From Acarospora socialis (lineage: Eukaryota > Ascomycota > Lecanoromycetes > Acarosporales > Acarosporaceae): DNA of 64,000 bases. Position numbers and translations under genes: made by a program. The notes under the pieces were generated by a model. That model saw only the letters and a program-made list of their open reading frames with translations. It was not told the origin of the DNA and ran no database searches. Of this stretch, positions 49,954 through 62,500 are shown in pieces. The DNA is taken from assembly GCA_025617375.2 (NCBI GenBank), contig JAMYGW020000005.1:1240001-1304000 (forward strand), in the 5' to 3' direction. Each line of letters begins with the position of its first letter. Position 1 is the first letter of the stretch.

Positions 49954-52297
49954 TCAGGGCCCTTCGCAAAGAGGCTGCCATACTTGCTGCCGAATGACCC
50001 TTTGAAACTGCCAATCCTCGTAATCCCTCCAATTCCTTGGGTGCAGGCAAGTTTCAACGGCGCTAGCAAATTTGGATCCAGCTGCATGCGCCAGCTTTGG
50101 ACATGCGGTTTTGAGATAGAAATCAAGTAATCTCTGCGGAGCTATCCAGCTAAAGTTTTTCTTCTTGCTGTCTAGGGTAGAAAGCCGTCTCCACAAACCA
50201 ATTTCAAGGAGGAGAGTACCCTAATACGACATTAGAATGGACAAATCCTGGAGACTGTCTTTATGATTCCAAACTTACTAAGGCATAGATGTCGTGATGC
50301 CTTTCATAGCGAAGAGGTTTTCCCCACCGATCTGGATGCATGTAAATGTTATTTTCGGCGTTGAAGTTAGCTGTGGACCATGTCTCAGCGTCGGATGGGC
50401 GAGAACAATCGAAACCAATCAGGTACGGGCGCTTAACATCGTATGCCTCGTGAGATATTCCGTCAGCATGCGGCGGATTTTCCCGGCTTAGAAGAATGAT
50501 GTTATCGGACTTAATGCCTTTGTGGAACCATCCGATGGAATGAAGATGTTGGATGGCTTCACAGAGACAACTTGCTAGACGGTAGCGAAGCTCCAAGGGA
50601 ACAATTTTTACCTCCTCCATAAACTTGGATAGGATGATAACACTTTGATCTCCTGTATCATGGGGTAATTGATAAATGAGGCCAAAGCGCCGTCCGTGAA
50701 GCGTCTCGTGTAGGTAACCCTTTCCGGGCAAGATTCGGAAAGCCTCGGTTTTCGATTCTCCTAGAAGAGCAGCTATCTTTGCTACCTGACTACCAATCCG
50801 CGTAAAGTCCTGCTGGGAGACGAATTCATAGTGCCAATATTCGACAAGAACAGGGGCTCCAGCTTGTTTTCCAAATCGTAAATGCTGCCCTGCTTGTGCT
50901 CTGTCGTTAAAGTCAACTCCGGTCATGTCTTGGCGCACTTCTTCTTGAAGCAAACTTAGGCGCATAGCGATTCGACTTGCCAGATCTTTGATACCATATG
51001 CGTCTCCAACACCGAAGCTTTTGAGTGATTGTGGCTCTAGGGATGATAAGGAGTCGGTCAGAAATGTGATAAGCTCTTCGGATTTTTGATTGATATCATT
51101 GATAATTTCCGTCGTATCGATTTCCGAAAATTGGGAGGATTCTGGCATGTACAACGCATCCTTCAGAGCATCCAATAGCTTCATTGCTTCTTGTCGCCCT
51201 TGGCTGGAAAGCAAAGGAAGAGTACCAGATGAGATATCCTCATGAGGGCTCATGACTGCCTGACCGAGGCTCTTGACCGCCTCCGCTTGAGAGACTGCTT
51301 CCTCAATGACCTGGATATCTTGAATACTAGATGGGGAATCCCGAGTCATCCATCTCGTCAATGATTGCCTACCGCTGGCATCTAGCGGGCCAAATAAGGA
51401 GAGTCGCAGAAACAAAGATGCAGCATGCTCCGCTGTAGGGCGATGAGATGGCGTGACTGTGCATTGTAATGGAAGCGTAAGATTTTTCCACCTAGTGAGC
51501 CGAATTCTCCCAGCGGAATGATCCTCAGAAAGCACAGCGTAGAAGGGTTGTTTGATGAGCCCAAGGTCTGCTCTAAGCATACGGTTATGAAGACCTGGAA
51601 TAGTCACGGCATCATCCTTTTCCAATATCTTCACCAATTGATTGGACAAAACTTTGGTGAAGGAAGGTCGACCAGGGTAATTGCCAGTCGGAGTAAACTG
51701 ATCTTTGTCCGTCGCTGCTAGAAACTCGATATTATGTGCTGAACGGGATCGGATAGCCTGTCCAGCATAACAGCAGTCAAGGAATATGACTACATCACAA
51801 TTGGCGTTGAGAAAAAGAGGTTGGACGATGGACCAATCTAAAGTTGGGCCACCTATAATTTTCCTGGATATGAGAAGAGTAATCAGTTCGAATTGTCCAT
51901 AATAACTACTTGAAGAAAGGAGCATTCCTTACGCAGACCAGATGCACTCTGTTCCCTTTGCTGGCCCTCCGTGTCCGCCATAATACACCAGAATTAGATT
52001 GTCATCATTGCGACCAAAACTATCAATAAACTGGGCGACACGCAAGACCAACTGTGTCTGTGAGTTTTCTGAAGGAATATGATAATGCCAGACAAAATAA
52101 GCAAAGCATTCCCGAAAAACTTGTTTTAACTGATTAACCTCATCCGCGATTTCTAGATCGGTATCTTTCCATGTCAATAGAAGTACGTTAATCGCTGCGT
52201 AGCGTTGAGTACGGCGTAGACGGAATTGTGATAGTTCGGAAGAAAGGACAGCGACATGCTCTTTTGGGCCTATGACAGAGTTGGGAAGTTGTGACAT
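49954..52297 (-). CDS. Caspase-like protease fused to a C-terminal pseudokinase
   Basis: 738-aa fusion in three exons: 52297-51933, 51863-50279, 50220-49954. Residues ~30-270 are a peptidase C14-like domain: NVLLLTWKDTDLEIADEVNQ, the His motif YYGGHGG (His109) and the Cys motif FLDCCYAG (Cys153), so the catalytic dyad is intact. Residues ~320-470 are helical (LLDALKDALYMPE, IKDLASRIAMRLSLLQEE). Residues ~470-735 form a kinase-like fold of the kind found C-terminally in fungal prion-inhibition/HeLo proteins: WFHKGIKSDNIILL replaces the HRD loop and lacks its Asp; PYLIGFDCSRP stands where DFG would be. It is therefore read as a pseudokinase. The first intron is in frame without a stop and its removal restores IWSAKIIGG. 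Such domains occur in fungal cell-death and non-self recognition proteins; that role here is inference. Confidence 0.85.
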
Positions 52298-53169
52298 ATT
52301 CCTCAAAAATCATCGATGGTTTTTGGGAAAGTGTTTCTCTATAATATGCTCTTGCGTATGTAGGCTCGTAGGTTTGTTGAAGATTATCGATATTGCTGCT
52401 ATTCAAATGCGAAGGATGGTGTAAGGCTGGGTTCGCAGATACAATGATCAGTAGTGGTATCTCTACCGGAAGTGCCTAGTCGCTCCGTACTCGTAGCCCT
52501 GGTGTTCCGCCGGAGGGCTTGGGTATGCCTAAGCACCTTCTCGAGTGAGCCTTGTGCTGTAGGATGAGGATACGTTCCTGTATAGCTACCCTGACGTAAT
52601 CCTAATGTATGCCCTTCTTGTCCCTTCAATATCCCCTTGTAGATCTGGAAACGCTATTCCAATCCCCAATGAGAGATTGGATGCCGATGAGTGCGGGGAA
52701 GGTACTCTCGTCGTGGCCCTGTCGGGCTTCAGTAGTACCCTGGCCTGACGGTCCCGGCTTCAATACTACTGTTCTCTTGGTGTTCCCTGGGGTTGCTGAA
52801 TGACAGCTGACTCCTTGAGAGCATCTGATCAGGGCGCCATTGAGGGTCCTGCTTGATCTCTGCTGACAGTGTTTGACAGAATGTCTGGCAGCTACTAGGC
52901 AAGCAGGAGGACTGATTTCAGTAGGATAGGAGATGATCCTTTGCGTTATGATAGCGTATACTCATTGTGTATCAACTACGCCTATTTTCTTTAGGTGGTT
53001 GATTGCTACAGAACTACTTGTGGGAATGCCTTCTACTATACAGGGGCTGCGCTCGGACAGCGGCGCTATCGCCTAGGTCACGACATCGGAGCGATGGGAT
53101 TCCGTCCCGGAATCCTTCCATACCTCATATCAGGGCCGCACTTACGGTGGACGATAACGAGGTTACCGA
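52298..53169. other. Spacer at the edge of the AT-rich block
   Basis: About 870 nt of normal base composition with no recognised gene. Open frames at 52629-52399 (minus) and 52609-52803 (plus) overlap and look non-coding. It should include the promoter of the caspase-pseudokinase gene. CpG and GpG are common right up to about 53,169. Confidence 0.4.
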
Positions 53170-54699
53170 CACATCAAATTTTTTTTGAATTTTCACAAAC
53201 ACATAAACATAGATTGTAGTAGAGAAATGATGATCTGTAAGTAAGTAATCAACATCATCATCATTGTACAAACAAATCAATCATCTACAAAAATGTCCAC
53301 TTCTATTTCAGTAATCAATGATATAGTGTAAACACAGAACAACAAAATAAATACTTTTTAATATAAAGACTGATTTGAGAAACTAATTGTACAAAAATAT
53401 ATGACAGTGAATTTTAATTTGACATCACTCAGACACAAATTCTGAAGAAGTGAAAAGATAAAAAAAGAATAAAACTGTGATCAGAAAAGAATCAGATGAT
53501 GATTTTAATACTGCAGCAGACTTTCTATATTGAAGTTGTTATTATATAATTCTAATTTGTACAATCTATAACAATATACTACATTATACATCACTGACAT
53601 CTTTCTAATGAGAAAGAGAACAAGAAAAAATGTAATTCTTTAAATTATAATAAATTGTTGAATTAATTCATAGATTCTACAAGCTGTACAGTTTTATTAA
53701 ATGAATAATAATGAAGTTCTTTGTACAACTGATGCTCTGCTTTTTATTTAATTTTATTTTTATTTTTACTTTCAGATTTATTACTATCACAGTTTTGATC
53801 ACAATCATCATATAAGTATACAGAAATAGTTTTAATACATTGATGTTAACAGATTGTATGATGTAGAACTCTTATTATATACAATGCAATCATTACTGTT
53901 GCTGCTGTTCAGCAGAATTCTGTTTTCTTAGTAGAACAGTAACAACTCATTTTCTTTGTTCATAATTCACAAAGTAAAAGACTTCTGATTCTTTTTGAAC
54001 AATTTGTGAAGTTCATATGAAATGTAATTACTTCACAGCAGATTTCAACACATCATTCTTTGTACATCAATGACATTCTCATTCAGTTTTGTAAAAAAAA
54101 TCAAATAAATATGCACACAGTGTATATCAGTTTTAAGATTTTTTTCAGAATGTTGTTGCATTGCAGAACATTTTGATGAAACATGTGAAAACTGTAAATG
54201 ATGTGATCATGTAGTTTGCTGCTTTGTATAAAATGACAATGAAAATGCTGTTGATGAAAACAATAATGATATTGTAATAGTTAAAGAGTATCACTTAAGT
54301 TTAAATTCTGAATCTGTTGAACATAAAGATGAATTATCATTGAAGAATGCTATTGTATTGTGATAAATACATACAAATTTTTTTTAATTTTCTTGTTGAT
54401 TTTTGTTCTTTACTTCTCATCTAATCATATAAGTTGTTATGATATCTGAGTAAGACTTGTACTTCTTTGCAGTGCTTAGAATTAATAGTCATATCAATAA
54501 TAAAGTTAAGCAAGTCAGTAAATTAGATTTATAATCAATATAATTGTATTCAATTTGTACAATACTGTAGTTCATTGATATTATAGAAAGAAAATCAATT
54601 TTCTTGCTTATGTAATAATATACACAGTCACAATTACACAAATTTTAATTTTTAAATCATACAAATAAAATTCATTATTCACAATGTCAGCACAAGCTG

Positions 54700-56200
54700 T
54701 AAATCTTGACTTCTGCAAAGACTATGTCATATAGCTGTTTTAAGAAAATCACTTCAGTCAAGATATTAACAGAAAACTTCAAGATGAGTTAAACATTATC
54801 TGCAGTTATTGTATAATTGAGTGAAGATTGTAAGAATAATAAATTTTAAAGAGAATCAAAATCATTGACACTTCTGAACTACAAATTAAGATTGTTACTT
54901 TGTTTTATAAAACATGTCTCAATAATGTTCAAATACTACATATATTGCAGAAGAAAGAACATGAAATTGAATTACATGAAATTGTACAATTACAAAAAAA
55001 GATGAGAATGATTCATCAACATTCTCTGTTTAACATTGAAGAAATAAAAGAAGAGATGACACAGTTTGTGTTGAAAGAGTTGAATATTGATGTTATTGAT
55101 GAATATGAATGAGAATTGCTTTATACTCACTTTTATACAAAAAAATTCAATATCTATCAATATATCATTCTAATTCTATTTCTGATCACTTTCTGACATG
55201 CTGTATTAAAGATTATTTGTTTAATATGATTAAACATTTAAATTCTCAAGATCACATTTGTCATACAAAAAATCTTCAATGTCAGTGTGAAGAATATATT
55301 GTGCTGAGATTCAATTATTTATGATCTATCAATGATCATAACAAACTGTCTTGTTAAGACATCAAGATTTATGCTGAAATTGATGTTTATTTTAAATACT
55401 TATCATAAATTTATATTGATATATTAAATTATACAACAATCAGTGTGCTCTGTCAGTATCTAAATGTTGTTTACAATCTGAAAGTACATTCTTAAATTTT
55501 GTGCTCTGATTGAGACAAAAAAACATTATTATGTGTGAAAGTTCATTATGTACTGAATTATACAACTGCAAATGAACATACACAACTATCAGAGATTTAT
55601 TTCTTTGATATTAACACTGTAAATCAATAAATTGAAGCTTGATGAAGTCAATTGATCAAAAATTAACTGTTTTGATGACAGATAAGTTATTTTTATGTTG
55701 ATATTACTTTATACAATTTATTAAGTAACTTGTACAGACATTTTTCAGAGATCTTATGCAGCAAGATCTTTAAAATAATATTAGTTTTGCAGACTGCATC
55801 ACATTAATGACACTGTATATGTTCATCATTTGATGAGAAGTTTATGATTATATGAAATTATAAAATGTTCATCTTATATAAAAGCAAGCAAATCAATCAA
55901 ATTCAGTAGTGAGTAGTTCATAAATGTTATATCATTGTTCAGAAATTATCAACACTGAGAATTATGTGTTAAGAGTGAATGAAGAAGTAATGATAATTAT
56001 GTAAGCATCATATAATAACTGAGATAAGTCTTCATCACAACTAATTGTACAATAAATACTGACTAAAAAGATGTTGATGAATATCTTTCTGCAGCAACTC
56101 TTAAGTGATATACATTACAATTACAAGCATTGAACATAGTTCTGAAAAATGTAAAAGTGAAAAATGTTCTTGTTGATGATTCATGATGTTATATTGAGAT
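54700..56200 (+). mobile_element. Possible DDE/rve-type recombinase fossil
   Basis: Plus-strand fragments in this part resemble an integrase-core (rve-like) recombinase, the clearest being near 55,330-55,660, where spaced pieces recall the conserved core and an N-Q-x-I-E-A-like block of such enzymes. The copy is heavily broken, with many breaks. Ends, terminal repeats and exact superfamily cannot be told; the bounds are rough. It could be a DNA transposon or a capsid-bearing element relic. Confidence 0.3.
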
Positions 56201-56939
56201 ATACAAGTAATTATGTATTATTGTATAATCATATATTGTCTTTAAAATACATTTAATTCTGACAGAATCTGCTAAATCTCATAAAAGTTATGCATATTAA
56301 AATAAAGAACTGATTGAATGTAATGAACATCATAAGTTAAGTGAGAATTTTGTATGAAATGATGATGAAGCAAGTTTTGTTGAGAATGAGACACTCATTA
56401 ATGTTAACTCAAAAGATATGTTGAATGTCTATCTTCAGAAATTGTGATTCTTTTGTTTGTAAATCTTTGTTTTTTTTAAATAATTCAGATCATATAAAAT
56501 GATTTCTTTATCATTATGAAATTCATGTTGCATTCTTAAAGATGTTGTGCATTTTACTGAATATCTCTTTGCTCAATACAAATGTGAAACTGATCTTGAC
56601 AGTTACATAATAATGAACTTTAAGAGTTGAAATGCATAGATAGAATTGTCACTAGTCTTTGCAAAAGAAAAAGTGTGTGCTTTTATTTCTTTGTGAAGAC
56701 TGACTTACTAAACATACTAGCTATGTGAGATCTTACAAAAGAATTCTAGTTCTTCACAAATCAGAGTGAACTTACAGTTATTTTTTTTCTTATGTGCTGC
56801 ATTCTCATGACACTTATCTTCAGCTGACTCTCTGTTGAAAAAACTTCTTGATGAAAAGAAAAACAGTGAGTAAAACTTCTTCAATATTCAAAATTCTGTA
56901 GAAAAAAGAAGTACTGAAATAGTTCTTCAGCTCATTTTA

Positions 56940-57670
56940 ACTTAATTAATATTTTGTGATTTAGTCTCAGTATTCTGTGAACTTATGTCAATGCTTTATG
57001 AATTTATCTCAATACTTCATGAACATTCTTCAGTGTCTTATGAACACTATGTTTCATGAATCTTCTTTGATCTTTTGTGAACAGCTCTCAATGTCTTACA
57101 ATCATCTACAATGTCTTGCAGATCTTTCTTGATACTCTGTGAACTTACTTCAGTGTTTTATAATTATTTACAATATTTCATGAATCTTCTTCAGTGTCTT
57201 GTGATCATTTCTAATATTTTACAGATTTTCTTCAGACTGTTGTGAATATTTCTGATGTCTTGTGAACTTATTTAACTGCTGTGAATGTTTCTGATGTCTT
57301 GTAAACTTACTTAGTTGCTGTGAATGTTTCTGATATCTTGCAAGTTTACTTAGTTGTTGTGAACATCTTTAATGTCTTGTAAGCTTATCTAACTGTTATA
57401 AACATCTCTAACATCTTATAATCTTATTTAACTGCTGCAGACATTTCTAATGTCTTGTGATCTTATTTGACTGTCACAGACATTTTTAATGTCTTATGAG
57501 CTTATCTGATTGTCACAAACATCTTTAACATCTTACAAACTTACTTAACTGTCACAAACATTTCTAATGTCTCACAAACTTATCTGACTACTGTAAATGT
57601 CTTTAATGTTTTACAAACTTATCTGACTGTTGTGAATGTTTTTGATGTCTTGTGAACTTACTTAACTGTG
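56940..57670 (+). repeat. Degenerate minisatellite, ~19/39-nt units
   Basis: From about 57,236 to 57,665 a ~39-nt unit recurs about eleven times, close to GCTGTGAATGTTTCTGATGT followed by CTTGTAAACTTACTTAGTT. From about 56,950 to 57,236 a related, shorter ~19-20 nt period (TCAATGTCTTGTGAAC-like) recurs. Copies differ mainly by C/T and G/A, as expected if an originally GC-richer tandem repeat was mutated along with the rest of the block. Non-coding. Confidence 0.75.
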
Positions 57671-59599
57671 TCAGACAAGTAAATAATTTAACTGCAATGA
57701 AATGTCAAGACTTTCTGTTCACAACTGAGTAACTTTATCATTATAATTATAATGAAATCTTTGTCAAGTCTTTCTGCTCATGACTGAGTAAGAATTTCTG
57801 AGTGAAATGTGAAAATGTATTAAAAGTGAATGATTTCAATTTTTTTGCATACAAAATGTATGTCTTTCTAAACTTTTTTCTGTACTGCAATATTTGTACA
57901 TGCAAAATCAGATCAAATATAGTCAGTGAATAGTTATGAAGAAACTCTTCTTTGATTTATGCTTAAGATGTCATCACTGAGTATGTGTAAGTGATTTGTT
58001 TTGAACTTTAAATCATAAGCATGTTGACTAACACTGTGAGTGTTAAATAACTAAATAATGACTCTTTACTTTGTGAATATTCAGCAGTTCTTGAATTTAG
58101 TTGCTGATTTAAGTTTCTTTGATCATATACTGACTGATCACAAGACTGCTCTCAGTGTGCAGTCTTTGTGAGTACAGACTTTGAAAAATGAATATGCATT
58201 GAGAAATTAATCTTAACAGTGTCAGTACTGAATCACTGATGCTTTGTTATGTCTTGCACACTGCAAGCATTATAGACAGATTGTTTTAATTGTTGAGATG
58301 AATGTTATTTGCATTTTGAGATGTGTTGTGTGCACTTTCAACAGTAAAAAAAAGAAGATATTTGCAGAATACTACAGCAATGTCTCAAACTATATTCAGA
58401 AGTGTGCAGATTGTCTTTGAACTGATTGTTTTTGTGTTTCTGATGTTGTACTGTCTCTGTTTGTTTTTATGTTGTTATTTTTATCTGTTTTTATATCATC
58501 ATCATCATCATCTGCTCTGTCTGTTCTCACATTATTCTCTACAAATAACACAAAAGAAAAAAGTATTTCTTCAGAATCTGATTTGTTTTTTTATCTGACA
58601 GTGATTATGTACATTAACTTTAATAGTGTTGCTGTTTCTTTTTCTCAAATTGTTATCTCTGAGTTCAGTGTTGTCATCTTTGCTCTTTACATTGTTGCTA
58701 TTTGTTTCTGCAAAGCTGCATACATTGCAGACATTAAACTATCTTATAACAGTTTGTGATCAGAAAGAAACTTCATAAATGATGAAGAATATAAAAACAC
58801 TTCAATAAATCATGATTAAAAGAACAGAGATGTCTCTCATCACTATGATAATTTATTTTCTCTCTTTCTTCTGTAAGTTTCTTTCATACTGATATAATTT
58901 AGAGTATTAATCTGAACAGCATCATTGATCAAAGAAAATAAATCAGCTCTATCTTCTTCAACAAAAGAAAATATATTGATCTTTTCTTTCTTCTGTAGAT
59001 ACTCTTTAATAAATATAATTCAGAGTACTGATCTAAATAACATCATTTGTAATTAAAGAGAATAAATCTTCTTCTTGCTTCTCAGTCAGATATGTGCTGA
59101 CTTCTTTATCTGATGACATTATCTTCAAATTATTCTTCTTGATTTTTTGTGAATTTTCTGAGAAGTGCAAACAGTGAGAGTACATTTGTCAATACTGCTA
59201 AATTCTCATCACAGATCTATTCTGTTAAGCTTTGCTGAGTTTTTTTGATCAGTATCTTGACTTTTTGAAAATCTTACAGTGTCAATACTCTGAGTAAAGA
59301 ACACTTGCAAGAGTTTGCACTTCTATGCAGTATGAGTGACAGTAATCTTTGTGAGTGAGTACAAGAGTGAAATCAAGTCAGACTTTAGTTCTTTTGAGCT
59401 TTGTGAGTGTTGACTTAAACTTGTTGAGATTTTTCTTGTGAAATTTGTTAATTAATCTTTAAGCATTTTTCACATTAACTTCTGATTTTCAGATTAGATC
59501 TGTGTACTTTTTTCATGCAATTTGATATTACAATGTTGACTGTTCATCAGAAGTTATTATGATTTGCAAGTTCAGAATAGTGATGATTTCATACTCATA

Positions 59600-62500
59600 A
59601 AAATCTGAATTTATCACTAAATGTAAAGATTTAAGTTCTAAAGATTTGTCATCTTTGCAGAATCTATAAGCTCAAAGTAGACTGATATGAAAGACATCAT
59701 GAATATTAAGAATCTTTAACAGCTTTAACTTATAAATCTGATTTTTTATCTGATCAATAATTCTATAAAACTTATAATATAGTCAATTCAGCTTCTGCAA
59801 GAGTCTTTTTATGAATATGTTTTTAATATGTAGTTAGATCTTTTGTTCAAGTTTAAATGTGATGTTTCATCATTTCTTATCATAGTACTTCTTCTGATAC
59901 TCTTAAACTTTTATGAGAAATCTTTGAGTCTCTTTGTAACTGATGCAAAGTTAATCTGCAAGAGTTTCAGTTTCTACAGAGTTATTTTTCTTTACTGTAT
60001 ATTTAATCATCTTGTTTACAGACAACAGATTGAATCTTGAATGATATTCATAAATTATCTCAAAAGATGTCTTTTGAATTGCAGAATGTCTGCTTGTGTT
60101 GTATGTGAACTTCATCAAGAACAATAGCACTACTCAGTTATTTTACTCATAATTAACATAACTTCACAAATATTGTTCAAGAACACTATTCTGATGCTTT
60201 GTCTGCTCATCAGTTTGTGAATAAAAGACAGTGTTTAGTTGCTGCTTAATCTTTAAAGTATACATCACATTAATTCAGAACTGCAAAATAAACAGTGATT
60301 CTTAATTTGACATTATGACAGTTAGAACTCTGTGTAAATGAACTATTTTCTGTACAAAGATCTCTGTGAGATCTTTTGTGATTATGTTCTTTTGACATGA
60401 AATATAGTGATACATCTTTAAGAATTTGTCAATCACATTCAGAATTACATCATAAATATCTTTATAGACTCTGCTTTCTGACAAATCTATAATGAAGTTT
60501 ATTGTGATTATGTTTTAGAATCATGTAAAGTATTTTAAAAGCTGTAACTATTCTGCAGACTTCTCATGAATTATTTGTGTCTTTAAACATACAAGACAGA
60601 ATAAACAATAGTTCTCAATCTGTTTTTTCATCTCTGATCATCAGTACTTCTTGTGAACTTATACATAGATTTAATCTGTGATTAAATGTTCTATGAGAAA
60701 ATCATTGTGATGTTTTCACAATATCTCATTATACAAAGCTTTCACATGCAGAATATACACTGCATTATTGACATAGAGAAGATCTCTCATCTGTATTCAG
60801 TTAAGATATTGACTTTTTTTTTTTGATGTCTCAACAGTCTTCAGACTCTGAGTCATCTTATTTGTGAAAAAATTTATTTGAAAATACTTTGATAGACTTT
60901 TTAGAAGAATCTTGCTCACATTTTCATATGTGACTTTCTCTGCAGCAACTTTGCAAACTTACTGTCTATGATCTTTATTCTTTTGACTCATGCAATCTGC
61001 ACTTAATAGCTGTCTAACTTACATACAAATCTGAATGTGCACTTTATAACTTACACTTACATTCTGTTCATTCTCTGCAGTAGTCATTGCTGTTGAGAAC
61101 AGAATCTCTTTTAATGTTGAGTGATACTTCATGATAGTATTTTCTGCTTCAATCTTTTGTTAATAATTGACTTTCTGAGATGATCTGTTCACAAAATTTA
61201 TAATTTTTTTGCAGTACATCATACAAAAGTTGTATGCTGATAGTTGCAGAACTCATTTTACATGTTTTTACAACAACTTATGAAATAATTTCACTATCTG
61301 ATGCAGATTATCATGATTTGTAAGAATCTTAACTGTGTGTTTTGTCTCTTTGAGATAATGTTGTCAGTGATGAACACTCTCAACTATAGCAAGCAGCTTT
61401 TCATCATCAGTTTTATAGTTTCTCTTCACAAATATCATCTTTTATGAGTAGTACACAACTGATTTTTAGTCATCATGTCTTTGCATTAAAATGTCAAATA
61501 TAATAAATTCTGAGACATCTGTCTTTACTTGAATCTCTTTTTCTGAGTCAAAGTATCTCAGAAAAGATGCTGTTGTAAAGATCTTGATTAGTTTGTGAAA
61601 AAAATGTGCAGTCTTTGAGATCAGAAATTCTGATATTTGTGAAATCAGTTTTTTCTTTGAAATGTCTTCACTGTCTTTCAGCATGCTCATAAACTTCACA
61701 ACAATACAGAAAAATTCATTTATAAATCTTCTATAGAAGTTCATGAAGTCTATAAAGCTTTAAATTTTGAAAATACTTTTCAGCTCTGATCAGTTGAGAA
61801 TTGTGACAATGCAATCTTTTTTCATTTTCACTTTTTTGTCTGTGATGATAAATTTCACAAAAAATACTCTTTTCACAGAGAACTGACACTTACTGAGCTT
61901 TACATACAGTTCTGCTTTTAAGAGTGCTTCTAAAATGATGTGAATATGTTATTTATATTTATTTTCATTTTTAAAATAAATCAGAATGTTGTTCAGAAAT
62001 ATTATTACAAAGATATTTAGATACTTGTGAAGTATCTCATGAATGTATGACTGAAAGATTGTTGATGCATTGATTAACTTAAAGAGTATCATTAAGTACT
62101 TATACAGTTCATATTAAGTATAAAAGACTGTCTTTCATTTGTTATCTTTGCAGATGCAAATTCAGTAGTAAACATTCTTTATATCAATCTTTGTGAAGAT
62201 CTTGATTTCATTTACTCAATTCATGATTTTCTCAATTAAGAGTAAAAAATAACAATTCTTCACAGTAACTGCATTGAGTTTGCAGTAATCAACACATAGT
62301 TGCAGCTTATCATCAAACTTAAGTGCAAATAGCACTGATGTTCTCACAGAAGACTGTGAGAACTGAATAAAATCATTTTTTAAATTTTCATTCAGATATC
62401 TTCAAAACTCTGTGAACTTCTTTTCTGAGAGATTATAGATAGAATTGAAGAGTAAAGTTCATTCATTAATTAAGTTAATAACATAATTCTGCTCACAGTG

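Noticed and set aside
51864-51932. Treating the caspase half and the pseudokinase half as two genes
   Set aside because: A GTAAGG donor and CCAG acceptor join them in frame exactly within a conserved part of the caspase fold, upstream of the catalytic Cys.
58323-58759. Hydrophobic frames in the AT-rich block as a membrane protein gene
   Set aside because: Phe/Leu/Cys-richness is expected from T-rich DNA, and the surrounding block contains only fossils.
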